In this document: positions 40,906 through 49,478 of the stretch, piece after piece
Position numbering within the stretch: the stretch's first letter is position 1
Layout: every line of letters begins with the position of its first letter
Assembly: GCA_034933285.1 (NCBI GenBank)
Contig: JAYFNT010000027.1
Location: 19,377-83,376, forward strand
Direction of reading: 5' to 3'
Source of the DNA: RPRC01 sp034933285
GTDB lineage: Bacteria; Desulfobacterota; Desulfuromonadia; Geobacterales; Geobacteraceae
Length of the DNA: 64,000 nucleotides
The notes under the pieces: model-generated
Database searches by the model: none
Told to the model about the DNA's origin: nothing
The model's input: only the letters and a program-made list of their open reading frames with translations
Position numbers and translations under genes: made by a program

Positions 40906-42615
40906 TTACAGTTTTGCCGCCTCTTTTATCCGTCGCGGCAGTTCATGGACGAGTTCCCTCAGCGGCACCTCGTTCACCGGGCAGACGCCGGTGGGGCATT
41001 TCCTCTCCCTGATGTGGGCCTCGTATTCATCCCGGAAGTATCTGAGGGTGCTCAGCGTAGGATTGGGCGACGTGAAGCCCAGGCCGCAGAGGCTGGTGTC
41101 CTGGACCATTTTGCCGAGTTCCTGGAGCTTGTCCAGGTCTTCCATGACGGCGCTGCCGTTGCATATCCTTTCCAGGATGCGCAGCATCTGGGAAGTGCCG
41201 ACGCGGCAGGGGATGCATTTGCCGCAGCTTTCGTCGCGGCAGAAGTCCATGAAGAACCTGGCAACATCGACCATGCAGCTTCTGTCGTTCATGATGACCA
41301 GTCCGCCGGAGCCCATGATGGAGCCCAGCGCCGCCAGGTTTTCGTAATCGATGGGCGTGTCGAGGTAGTCGGCGGGGATGCAGCCGCCGCTGGGTCCTCC
41401 GGTCTGGGCAGCCTTGAACTCGCGGCCTTTGGGTATGCCGCCACCTATGTCATAGACGACTTCGCGAAGCGTTATGCCCATGGGGACTTCGATGAGGCCA
41501 GTATTGTTGATTTCGCCGGCAAGGGCGAAGATCTTCGTGCCCTTGCTCTTTTCGGTGCCGATGCTGGCATACCAGTCACCGCCACGGTTTATGATCGGGG
41601 CGATGTTGCCGTAGGTCTCGACGTTGTTGATCAGGGTCGGGCATCCCCAGAGCCCGCTGTTGGCCGGGAACGGCGGCCGCGGGTAAGGCTGCCCGCGCCG
41701 GCCCATGACGGAGGTCAGGAGCCCGGTTTCCTCGCCGCAGACAAAGGCGCCGGCGCCCAGGCGGATATCGACGCGGAAATTGAAGTTGCTGCCGAAGATC
41801 CGATTGCCCAGTATTTCCGCTTTCTCGGCAAGCTTGATTGCCTTGCCGAGCCGCGCGGCTGCCAGGGGATATTCGGCACGCACGTAAATGTAACCCTGAT
41901 CGGCGCCGACCGCATAGGCGGCAATCGCCATCCCCTCCAGAACCAGGAAAGGGTCCGATTCCATGGTGGTACGGTCCATATAGGCGCCGGGATCACCCTC
42001 GTCGCCGTTGGCAACGAGATATTTTTTCTCACCCTTGGCCTTCCTTACCAGGTCCCACTTGAGGCCGGTGGGGAAACCGCCTCCCCCTCGCCCCCGCAGG
42101 CCGCTTTTCTTGATCTCCTCGACAACCTGCTCGGGGGTCATTTCCTCCAGGACCTTCTGCAGCGCGGTAAAGCCCCCCGCGCCGACATATGACTCGAGGC
42201 TCTCCGGGTCAATGAACGGGCTGTTGGCAAGAACAACCTTGAGCTGCTTTGCAAAAAACGGGTGATCTTTCGACAGCACGTTCTCCCCTGAAAGCACCTC
42301 GTTGCCGATGGCGTGCTTCTCCAGTATCTGCACGGCAAATTCGGGGGTAACATGCTGATAGATAATGTCTTCCCGGTCCTTCATCCGGACCGTAACGAGA
42401 GGACCGCGACTGCACGGCCCCACGCAACCCGTGCAGGTTACATCTATTTCCGCGTTCAGGTTGCGTTCTTTTACCGCATCCACCAGCGCCTTGCGCACCC
42501 CTTCGGCACCGGATGAGATACAGGGCGTGCTGTAACACACAAGCAGCCGGCAGCGAAAAGCCCGGCGCTTTTCCTGTTCCCTTTGAGCCATATTCTGCAG
42601 TTCTTCACGAGTCAT
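40906..42615 (-). CDS. hoxF: Hydrogenase diaphorase flavoprotein subunit (HoxF / NuoF-like)
   Basis: 569 residues. The N-terminal ~115 residues are a thioredoxin-like [2Fe-2S] domain (CYSTPCISSG, CTGCVGPCSRGP). The NuoF core follows with the NADH/FMN motifs LRGRGGGGFPTGLKW and NGDEGDPGAYMDR, then CGEETGLLTS, and a [4Fe-4S] motif ESCGKCIPCRVGTSQML. The short tail CPTGVCPVNEV resembles the start of a ferredoxin extension seen in HndC-type proteins but is truncated. It binds NAD(P)H and FMN. It lies between hoxE and hoxU with gaps under 35 bases. Confidence 0.94.
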   Translation of the reverse strand: MTREELQNMAQREQEKRRAFRCRLLVCYSTPCISSGAEGVRKALVDAVKERNLNAEIDVTCTGCVGPCSRGPLVTVRMKDREDIIYQHVTPEFAVQILEKHAIGNEVLSGENVLSKDHPFFAKQLKVVLANSPFIDPESLESYVGAGGFTALQKVLEEMTPEQVVEEIKKSGLRGRGGGGFPTGLKWDLVRKAKGEKKYLVANGDEGDPGAYMDRTTMESDPFLVLEGMAIAAYAVGADQGYIYVRAEYPLAAARLGKAIKLAEKAEILGNRIFGSNFNFRVDIRLGAGAFVCGEETGLLTSVMGRRGQPYPRPPFPANSGLWGCPTLINNVETYGNIAPIINRGGDWYASIGTEKSKGTKIFALAGEINNTGLIEVPMGITLREVVYDIGGGIPKGREFKAAQTGGPSGGCIPADYLDTPIDYENLAALGSIMGSGGLVIMNDRSCMVDVARFFMDFCRDESCGKCIPCRVGTSQMLRILERICNGSAVMEDLDKLQELGKMVQDTSLCGLGFTSPNPTLSTLRYFRDEYEAHIRERKCPTGVCPVNEVPLRELVHELPRRIKEAAKL

Positions 42616-42645
42616 TGCGTACCCTCCCCCTTGCGCTCGAGCGTA

Positions 42646-43272
42646 TCACTTTTTGACCAGCTTTCTGCATTCCTCCAGAATGGATTCCGGCGTCTGGCGG
42701 GCGTGCACTTCACCATCCAGGATGATCATCGGGGCCAGGCCGCAGTTGCCCAGACACCGGGCGATGTTGATGCTCAGCTTGCCATCCGCGGTTGTCTCAC
42801 CACCCTTGACGTCGAATTCCCGTTCCAGGGTCTCCACGATATCCCCGGCCCGTTTCACGAAGCAGGCAGTGCCCATGCAGATGGTGCACCTGTGCTCGCC
42901 CTGGGGCTTCAGGTTGAAGAAGTGGTAGAAGGTGGCGACACCGTAAACCCAGCTCGGCGGCAGTTTCAGCTCTTTGGCAATGTAATGCATGGTCTCGTCG
43001 CTCAGAAAGCCGAAGGTCTCCTGGGCGGCATGCAGTACCTCGATGAGGGCGTCCTGACTGTACTGGCACCGCTTCAGGGCACGGTCAACCTGGACGAAGG
43101 GCGAATCGGCAGCAACCTTGCTTTTCCCTGGAGCCGCCTTTCTTTCCGCGCCCATCTTGGCGAGCTCTTCCGCCTGCCGCTTCAGGGCAGCTCCGCTTGC
43201 TTTCGGATCTGCCGTTCCGGTTCCCTGTTTGATGTAATGCAAGCCTTTGTCATCGACGTCAGTTGCACTCAT
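42646..43272 (-). CDS. hoxE: Hydrogenase diaphorase subunit (HoxE / NuoE-like)
   Basis: 208 residues from ATG 43272, which has a GGAGG ribosome site; a longer frame to 43320 lacks one. The first ~70 residues are a low-complexity, charged extension not typical of NuoE. The core has the thioredoxin-like [2Fe-2S] fold: LSDETMHYIAKELKLPPSWVYGVATFYHFF, CMGTACFVKRAG and ARCLGNCGLAP. First gene of the hox operon. Confidence 0.92.
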   Translation of the reverse strand: MSATDVDDKGLHYIKQGTGTADPKASGAALKRQAEELAKMGAERKAAPGKSKVAADSPFVQVDRALKRCQYSQDALIEVLHAAQETFGFLSDETMHYIAKELKLPPSWVYGVATFYHFFNLKPQGEHRCTICMGTACFVKRAGDIVETLEREFDVKGGETTADGKLSINIARCLGNCGLAPMIILDGEVHARQTPESILEECRKLVKK

Positions 43273-43352
43273 AAGCTTTCCTCCCGGGAGTAGTGCCGGC
43301 AGCAGTTCATCTTGCCGCACGACAATTGGAAACTGCAGTCGTGTCGCTCCGG

Positions 43353-43371
43353 AGTTTCCGGATGAACACTA
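43353..43371 (-). repeat. Degenerate copy of the dispersed CATCCGGAAA element
   Basis: Minus-strand TAGTGTTCATCCGGAAACT resembles the arm at 604-621 and 39978-39995. It lies in the hox leader region. Confidence 0.4.
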
Positions 43372-43517
43372 GGCTAAAGTCCGGTGCATAAATCCCTTCC
43401 CGCCGCACCGCGGGCCATGACACCGGCTTCTGGATAATGCTGGAATGTGTAGTAAAATTAGAATTAAAGCCGGTTTCCGGAAAAGAAGCAGTGGCGGGAA
43501 ACTATGAAATATATAAT

Positions 43518-43545
43518 ATTTTAATAGCTGCTTTCCGCTTGTCAA
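43518..43545 (-). promoter_or_regulatory. Sigma70 promoter of the hox operon
   Basis: Minus-strand TTGACA (43545-43540), 16-base spacer, TAAAAT (43523-43518), within an AT-rich stretch about 245 bases upstream of hoxE. The long leader includes a degenerate repeat arm. Confidence 0.65.
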
Positions 43546-43655
43546 TGAATCCCGGGAGAAAAGCATTGATATTTAGTTTGAGTAAAAATATAATTAGGCT
43601 TTTTGAATTTCCGCCTCTTGCAGGCAATGAAAAGAAGTCATGGAAGGAGATGACG

Positions 43656-44261
43656 ATGATGAAAAAACTCTATGGAGAAGTGCGGAACGAAATGCACGAA
43701 ATAGGCACAGGCACGGAACAGTGCATGGTTCTGTTCCAGAGGGCCTTTATAAAGAATTCCCTTGACCCTTTGAATGTCTGCCGGGAGAAACTAACTGCCA
43801 TCAGGAACGGGGAAGCGGAACTGGCGAAAAAGTTGAAAGAATTGACGCGGAAGGACGAGACGAAGAAAGAATATGGCGTCACCTTTCAGCATCTCATCAG
43901 GATCTGCGGCGTTCTGGCGGAACTCACGGAGCCCCTCGAAAAAAAGATCAAGGGGAAAATCCTGTTCAGTGACCGGGCAGTCACGGAGATAAGCTTCCTC
44001 TCCCAGAACCTTGCGGAACTTCTCAAGGCAACCGCAGACCTGATCCTGGTCAAGAACCCGATCCTGATCCGCTATGTAAAGGAGTCGGAAACAATGGTGG
44101 CGAAAATGACCATCGATTACGCCACTCACCATGAAGAGCGGCTTATAGAAGGGCTTTGCCATACCGAGGCGTCGCCGCTGTTTCTCAACATACTGGAAAA
44201 TTTCAAGAAAATCGCCTGGGAAGCAAAGGAAATAGCGAAAAGCATGTCCGAAGAAGCTTAG
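43656..44261 (+). CDS. PhoU-like helical protein
   Basis: 201 residues starting MMKKLYGEVRNEMHEIG. The ATG at 43656 is chosen because AAGGAG ends 6 bases upstream; upstream in-frame sequence to 43437 is AT-rich and not protein-like. The sequence is all-helical and charged, with a pattern like PhoU domains (EMHEIGTGTEQCMVLFQRAF, EISFLSQNLAELLKATADLIL, MTIDYATHHEERLIEGLC). No metal-binding E/DxxxD pairs of classical PhoU could be confirmed. It is transcribed away from hox. A role in phosphate or signalling is unproven. Confidence 0.65.
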   Translation: MMKKLYGEVRNEMHEIGTGTEQCMVLFQRAFIKNSLDPLNVCREKLTAIRNGEAELAKKLKELTRKDETKKEYGVTFQHLIRICGVLAELTEPLEKKIKGKILFSDRAVTEISFLSQNLAELLKATADLILVKNPILIRYVKESETMVAKMTIDYATHHEERLIEGLCHTEASPLFLNILENFKKIAWEAKEIAKSMSEEA

Positions 44262-44299
44262 CAATTGCTGCCGGAAGGAAAGTGCGGGCGGGGTACGGA

Positions 44300-45331
44300 T
44301 CAGCGAGGCGTTCCATGGGACCAGAGGCGTTCCAGGGGAATACAGTCGAAATGCACCGCATCCCTGATTGGTACCCCGATCAGGCCGGTATTGAGACTGT
44401 ACCCCTGAACGATGCCTTCAAGTGCAGCGTCATCTCCCCTTCCGAACAGAAACTCGTCCACTGCAGAGAGGAAATCTTTACCTCGCAGCACTGCCTCCGC
44501 CCAAAGGCACGAGAACCCACCAGTCCGGATTTCACCGGTTACCGGATGGATATATTTATCGAAATAAAGAATTTCAGCCGGTATGTCGCGATACCCCCAG
44601 GGATAAAACAACGCCAGGAATGATCCAAGTCTGCCCGAAAACATGCGGTTGGCACGCTTGACCAGCAGTGCGGCCCTGCGGTTCCCAAACAGTGAATTCA
44701 AACACATTTGGACATGATATCCACGCTTCAGCCCCTCCCAATATACCGGGTCTGACTGCTTGTTTCCCGTACAGGCTGAAAAGAAAAATCTGAGCAACTC
44801 CTCGTTCACAGCGTGGTTACTGCGGATATCCGAAATAAAGGAGCAGCCATCCAGTCCAAGTGAAGCCTGCCGCAGGACCTGGAGGTCGAGCCACGACTCA
44901 ACCAGGCGATGCCGTGCGCGGGCGTCGTTCCGTTCGGCAGGAGAGTCAGCGTAGTAATTTCCGCTGACATGGTAGACAAAAGGGTGGATGATCGAATCCA
45001 GGGAAATGTGGGTAAGGAACCCGCTGGCAAATGCCAGTTTTTCCGCGAACAAGGGGTCGTCCGGCGTATCCCGCAGCAGCCTGAGCATCTCTATGGCCGG
45101 CAGGCTTGTATCGTTGCCGTCCGATCCGTGGATTACATCTCCATAGCAGAAAGTCCTCTTTTTCTCAAAGGGCAGGTGAACGGCGTAGAAAAAAGTATCG
45201 GCGGCAATGGAGCCCAGATGAAAGGAATACCGGGCGTCGTTCAGGAGTGAGCGGAACCGGGCGCCAAGCGAATTCCCGCCCGCATGAACTGCTTGCTCCG
45301 CGCAAATTATATGGGAGATTTCCTTGCCCAT
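44300..45331 (-). CDS. Zinc-dependent phospholipase C-like domain protein
   Basis: 343 residues. The N-terminal ~150 residues fit the zinc-dependent phospholipase C / S1-P1 nuclease-like family (PF00882-type): HLGSIAADTFFYAV, YGDVIHGSDGNDTSL, and FASGFLTHISLDSIIHPFVYHVSGNYY, where several His and Asp residues are placed to bind zinc. No signal peptide was seen, so it is probably cytoplasmic. The C-terminal half is unassigned. The gene stands alone; its stop is 38 bases beyond the stop of the convergent PhoU-like gene. Confidence 0.8.
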   Translation of the reverse strand: MGKEISHIICAEQAVHAGGNSLGARFRSLLNDARYSFHLGSIAADTFFYAVHLPFEKKRTFCYGDVIHGSDGNDTSLPAIEMLRLLRDTPDDPLFAEKLAFASGFLTHISLDSIIHPFVYHVSGNYYADSPAERNDARARHRLVESWLDLQVLRQASLGLDGCSFISDIRSNHAVNEELLRFFFSACTGNKQSDPVYWEGLKRGYHVQMCLNSLFGNRRAALLVKRANRMFSGRLGSFLALFYPWGYRDIPAEILYFDKYIHPVTGEIRTGGFSCLWAEAVLRGKDFLSAVDEFLFGRGDDAALEGIVQGYSLNTGLIGVPIRDAVHFDCIPLERLWSHGTPR

Positions 45332-45390
45332 TGATGCAGGATCCTTCCTTTCTGAAGCGGATTATCCGCACTCGGCCCCGCAAAACAGAT

Positions 45391-45420
45391 GTAGGCGCGG
45401 CCATAAAACCGCGCCTACAT
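45391..45420. terminator. Terminator downstream of the htrA unit
   Basis: A perfect 11-bp stem (TGTAGGCGCGG at 45391-45401, complement at 45410-45420) with an 8-base loop. The plus strand shows TTTTCTTC after it; the minus strand continues with TCTGTTTTG. It most likely ends the minus-strand htrA transcript. Confidence 0.82.
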
Positions 45421-45451
45421 TTTCTTCAACTCACTTACAGCAGGAAAAGAC

Positions 45452-45715
45452 TTACCATATCGTCGAATCTATTTTCCCGGCCCTTTTGATCAGCACATCA
45501 ACTATTGCAAGATCGAAAATATTGGAGGCCGCCATATCAGGGGAAACCCGCGATATGAAATGCTGCCGGCCCTCATCAAGCTCGACCTCCAGCAGATCAA
45601 AGATGCTGTCGTTCTTAATCCCCTGCTCAACCTTTTCCCGATTGTAGATCGCAACATCGGATATGATGGCCCTTGCTAATCTCCTGGCGTGCTCCGGATT
45701 GTCTATCAAGCTCAT
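45452..45715 (-). CDS. Conserved hypothetical protein downstream of htrA
   Basis: 87 residues, soluble, helical and acidic, with no motif I can name (HARRLARAIISDVAIYNREKVEQGI; LLEVELDEGRQHFISRV). It lies 17 bases downstream of htrA and before a terminator, so it is co-transcribed with it. Function unknown. Confidence 0.75.
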   Translation of the reverse strand: MSLIDNPEHARRLARAIISDVAIYNREKVEQGIKNDSIFDLLEVELDEGRQHFISRVSPDMAASNIFDLAIVDVLIKRAGKIDSTIW

Positions 45716-45732
45716 GGTCAGTCCCTTCCGAA

Positions 45733-47169
45733 CTATCTTGTCTTCAGTACGAAATAGATACTGGCGTTGCCTCTCCGTATAAGGAATACGGCGCTTCTCT
45801 TTTTTATGCTCTCGCTGACCACCTTGTTATAATCGGCAATGGTTGCGATCTTCCGGCCATTGACCGAGAGGATGATATCCCCCCTCTGAAGTCCGGCCTC
45901 GGCAGCTGCGCCTTCGGGATCGATACCGGAGATAAATACTCCGCTCATGCCGCGCATCCGCAGTTCCCGGGGGAGGTCATCAACCGTCATGCCGAGCCAC
46001 ACGGAAGGCTGCTCCTCAGGCCTTGCCTGGCGGGCACCGGCGCTATCCGCGTTCCCGAGTACAAGCTGGAGCTTGAGCGGCTTCCCCTCCCGGAAAACGG
46101 TCAATTCCACTTTCTTGCCGATGGGAGTATCAGCCACCACCCGCTGGAGCTGTTGAACATCCTTGACTTCCCGGCCATCGATGCCGGTTATTATATCGCC
46201 CTGCCGAATTCCCGCCTTGGCTGCGGGGCCGCCTTCCACAACACCGTTTACCAAGGCCCCTGCAGCCTTCTTCATCCCGAAACTTGAAGCAATCTCATCC
46301 GTTACCGGCTGGATCGAAACACCCAGCCACCCACGGCTGACACTCCCCTTGCTGACCAACTGCTCCACGACATGTTTGGCCATGTTTATGGGAATGGCGA
46401 ATCCGATCCCCTGGCCCGCGGCAACGATGGCGGTGTTGATACCTATTACCTCGCCGTAGATGTTGAGGAGGGGACCGCCCGAGTTTCCCGGGTTGATCGA
46501 AGCGTCGGTCTGTATGAAATCTTCGTAGGTTTCAATCCCCATGTTGGAGCGCCCGGTAGCGGAGATCACGCCAACGGTGAAGGTCCGGTCGAGTCCGAAC
46601 GGGTTGCCTATTGCCACAGCCCACTGCCCGACCCGTAGCTTGTCCGAGTCGCCCAGGACCGCAAACGGGAATGCTTCCCTAGCGTTGATCTTTATAACAG
46701 CCAGATCGGTCTTCGGATCCTCGCCCACGATTTTTCCATCGTAGACCTTTTCATTGGACAGCTTGACCTTTATGGTTTCCGCATCACGGACCACATGGTC
46801 GTTGGTCAGTATGTAGCCATCCTTGTTGATCAGAAAACCGGAACCAAGGCTTGTCTCCCGGCGATATTGGGGACGTGAACGCTCACCGAAGAAATCGTCG
46901 AAGAACGGAGAGAACTGGAAGAACGGTTGTTCGACTTTCTTTTTGCTTACAGTTGAGATGTTGACAACCACCGGGGTTGCCTTCTGCGCAAGCGTGGTAA
47001 ACGCCTGCTGGGCCGCGAGAATGTCTTTGGGCACTTCCTTTACCGGCGCCTCTGCCGACCCTTTGCGGCTTGATTCATAATAGAGATTCCGGTCTTTTTT
47101 TTCGCACCCCTGCAAAAAGACGATCCCGGCCACAAGGATCAGGGCCACTAAGGAACGAAACACTGACAT
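45733..47169 (-). CDS. DegP/HtrA-family serine protease, lipoprotein
   Basis: 478 residues from ATG 47169; AGAGG lies 5 bases upstream. The signal peptide ends in a lipobox (GIVFLQGC), so the protease is probably membrane-anchored in the periplasm. Catalytic triad: His in ILTNDHVVRD, Asp in KTDLAVIKI, Ser in NPGNSGGPLLN. Two PDZ domains follow (LGVSIQPVTDEIASSFG; LGMTVDDLPRELRMRG). It degrades misfolded envelope proteins. The lipid anchor is less common than a cleavable signal peptide in DegP. Confidence 0.94.
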   Translation of the reverse strand: MSVFRSLVALILVAGIVFLQGCEKKDRNLYYESSRKGSAEAPVKEVPKDILAAQQAFTTLAQKATPVVVNISTVSKKKVEQPFFQFSPFFDDFFGERSRPQYRRETSLGSGFLINKDGYILTNDHVVRDAETIKVKLSNEKVYDGKIVGEDPKTDLAVIKINAREAFPFAVLGDSDKLRVGQWAVAIGNPFGLDRTFTVGVISATGRSNMGIETYEDFIQTDASINPGNSGGPLLNIYGEVIGINTAIVAAGQGIGFAIPINMAKHVVEQLVSKGSVSRGWLGVSIQPVTDEIASSFGMKKAAGALVNGVVEGGPAAKAGIRQGDIITGIDGREVKDVQQLQRVVADTPIGKKVELTVFREGKPLKLQLVLGNADSAGARQARPEEQPSVWLGMTVDDLPRELRMRGMSGVFISGIDPEGAAAEAGLQRGDIILSVNGRKIATIADYNKVVSESIKKRSAVFLIRRGNASIYFVLKTR

Positions 47170-47485
47170 CAAAACCTCTCAGAATTAATAATTCACTCAC
47201 AGACAATCGGGTGTAGGTTAGCCAAAAACTGCCGGGATGTCAATGCAATTTCCCCTGGGCACAAACAGTATTACCAGTAAAATCAATGACTGGAAGCCAC
47301 TCGGCAGCCGGGCAAATCGAGCAGGACAACGGAACAATTCCGCCGGCTGTCCGATACATGCTTTTTTTGTCTTTTCATACTCCATTTTTTCTGATAAGCA
47401 GGCTTGCAGCAATTTGCCAATCTTGGCGCAGCCCTCCACTACTCAGGAGTTGAACTCCCAACCCGGAAGGAACCGTGACACACCA

Positions 47486-48358
47486 ATGGACAAGATTTTT
47501 CTGATCACCGGCATCTTTTGTTCGGCTATCATCCTGCGCCGGATCGGCTCGATCCGTGAAAAACAAGTGGGAATGCTGGTGAGTTATGTGGTGACGGTTT
47601 CCCTCCCCTGCCTCACGCTCATGACCATCGGCAGCCTCGACCTGGAAAACGCCCATTTCGATATCGCCGTCATTGCCTGGGCAGTGATGCTGGCGGGTGC
47701 GGCCGCGGCATACCTGGTCGGGAAGGCGATTTCCCTCGAAGGGGCGAGACTCCGCGTTTTCATGCTGGTCACGATGTTCCCGAACACGGCATTCCTCGGA
47801 TATCCTTTTGTCTTTGCTCTATATGGCACAACCGGCCTATCATATGCCGTTATTTATGACCAGATGGGCATGTTCCCCATATTTGTCTCTCTCGGTTTCC
47901 TGATCGCAGGCGGGAGAGAAAGCTTGCGCCATGCAGTGAAGTTCCCTCCTCTCATTGCCCTCTTGGCGGCATTGGCAATGAACGGAGCAGGCTATACGAT
48001 AGCAGGTCCGGCTGCACAACTTCTGAAGGCAGTAGGCTGGACGACCCTTCCGCTTACCATCTTCATCATAGGTTTCAGGGTTCGGCTCACCGCTCTGCGT
48101 GATTATAAACCACTGGCATTTTGCCTCTTATTGCGCATGCTGATTTTGCCGGTGATTCTTTTCGCCCTTTTCCATTTGCTGGGAAAGAGTGGCCCTCCAT
48201 ACCAGGTCACCGTTATGCAAACGGCCATGCCGCCGGCTCTGACCACCAGCATCCTGGCGCTTCAATACCGTCTGGACAATGATCTTGCCGTGGCGTGCAT
48301 CAGCGTGGGCACAATCATTTCCATGGTTGTTTTCAGTACAGCCATGTTATTTCAGTAA
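47486..48358 (+). CDS. AEC-family (auxin efflux carrier-like) transporter
   Basis: 290 residues from ATG 47486 (MDKIFLITGIFCSAIILRRIG); sequence upstream in the same frame is not protein-like. About ten membrane segments, with the AEC-type pattern of MTIGSLDL, MFPNTAFLGYPFVFALYG, YDQMG and a C-terminal TVMQTAMPPALTTSILALQYRLD. Relatives transport small organic acids or auxin-like molecules; the substrate here is unknown. An AAGGAA ribosome site is weak and 13 bases away. Confidence 0.88.
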   Translation: MDKIFLITGIFCSAIILRRIGSIREKQVGMLVSYVVTVSLPCLTLMTIGSLDLENAHFDIAVIAWAVMLAGAAAAYLVGKAISLEGARLRVFMLVTMFPNTAFLGYPFVFALYGTTGLSYAVIYDQMGMFPIFVSLGFLIAGGRESLRHAVKFPPLIALLAALAMNGAGYTIAGPAAQLLKAVGWTTLPLTIFIIGFRVRLTALRDYKPLAFCLLLRMLILPVILFALFHLLGKSGPPYQVTVMQTAMPPALTTSILALQYRLDNDLAVACISVGTIISMVVFSTAMLFQ

Positions 48359-48483
48359 CGTTCAACGCGCTTCCCGGGAGAAAATTTCCGCGGCATCGGT
48401 TATTGGATTCAGACGGTGTTGCGCGCGGTGCAGATTCGGCCTAAAATTGAAAAATCAAACCGGCATCAGCAAAGGAGATCTCC

Positions 48484-49140
48484 ATGAAAAAGAAGATAGG
48501 CGTGGTCCTTTCAGGTTGCGGGGTACGGGACGGAAGCGAGATACACGAGGCGGTCCTGACCCTGCTGGCCATAGACAGGAACGGAGCGGAGGCGATATGC
48601 ATGGCCCCGGATATCGAGGCCCCGGAGGTGAACCACCTGACCATGCAGGAGACCGGGGCAAAGCGGAATGTGTTGATGGAATCGGCACGGATCGCCCGCG
48701 GGAATATCAAGAACATCCAGGATGTGAAAGCATCCGATCTGGATGCAGTAATCTTTCCCGGAGGCTTCGGAGCAGCCAAGAACCTGTGCAACTTCGCAGC
48801 TAAAGGGGCTGACGCTGCGATTCAGCCCGATGTGGCCAAACTTGTGAGGGACATGGCCAAGGCAAAAAAGCCCATCGGCGCCATCTGCATCGCCCCGGCC
48901 CTGATTGCTGCGACACTCGGCAGGGAATACGCCCCGGAAGTCACCATCGGTAACGATGCGGGAACAGCAGCGGCAATCATCCAGACAGGCAGCAAACACG
49001 TGGAATGCCCCGTCAGGGAGTTTGTGGTGGACAAGAAGAACAAGATCGTTTCGACTCCCGCTTACATGCTGGCAAAGAGCATAAGCGAAACCGCGGACGG
49101 TATCGAAAAGGCTGTAAAGGCCATAATCGATCTGATCTGA
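48484..49140 (+). CDS. elbB: DJ-1/PfpI-superfamily protein ElbB
   Basis: 218 residues. Starts KKIGVVLSGCGVRDGSEIHEA and contains MAPDIEAPEVNHLT, ARIARGNIKNIQDV, DAVIFPGGFGAAKNLC and the nucleophile-elbow-like GAICIAPALIAA, where the Cys is the expected reactive residue. ElbB homologues have glyoxalase-like activity and were linked to isoprenoid output in E. coli. A good GGAGA ribosome site precedes the ATG. Confidence 0.93.
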   Translation: MKKKIGVVLSGCGVRDGSEIHEAVLTLLAIDRNGAEAICMAPDIEAPEVNHLTMQETGAKRNVLMESARIARGNIKNIQDVKASDLDAVIFPGGFGAAKNLCNFAAKGADAAIQPDVAKLVRDMAKAKKPIGAICIAPALIAATLGREYAPEVTIGNDAGTAAAIIQTGSKHVECPVREFVVDKKNKIVSTPAYMLAKSISETADGIEKAVKAIIDLI

Positions 49141-49437
49141 ATGCTCCTTGCCGCACCGTGCACAAAAAAACGGCCGGCGCTGCCCGCAAAATAGACAGTT
49201 CAGGCCGTTTACCGCCGTATTTTCTTGCCGGAGCGGGCGTCTCCAGTTTTCCACAGGTCGGCCGTCTTTCAACAATGCCCGCTTTTCCAGCTCTCTTCAC
49301 AAGCACTCACGCCTGATGCTCCGGATAGCCGGCTGGCAAATCCTTCGGCACAATTTATGAATGAAAACCTTTCAGAGAGAAAGAAAGAAGCCGACCGACA
49401 GATAAACTGTGGGACGTCTTCCCTTTTTCCCCTCCTT
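49141..49437. other. Intergenic region between elbB and the RND operon
   Basis: About 300 bases. A dyad AAACGGCC (49168-49175) / GGCCGTTT (49204-49211) follows elbB and may be part of its terminator. A short ORF of 37 codons from ATG 49357 runs into the hairpin at 49438; it lacks a good ribosome site. Confidence 0.35.
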
Positions 49438-49466
49438 GAGCGGCCGCACGCGGCCGCTCTTTTTTC
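49438..49466 (+). terminator. Strong plus-strand terminator without an obvious gene upstream
   Basis: A 10-bp GC-only-type stem (GAGCGGCCGC / GCGGCCGCTC at 49450-49459) with a 2-base loop, followed by seven T on the plus strand. The minus strand has no T-tract after it, so it does not fit the RND operon that ends at 49479. Confidence 0.75.
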
Positions 49467-49478
49467 ATGACCCGGCGG

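Noticed and set aside
47237..47485. 83-residue N-terminal extension of the AEC transporter
   Set aside because: Not hydrophobic or transporter-like; the ATG at 47486 starts directly at the first membrane segment.
49141..49211. Terminator of elbB
   Set aside because: An AAACGGCC/GGCCGTTT dyad exists, but the loop is about 28 bases and the T-tract is short; kept only as a note in the intergenic entry.
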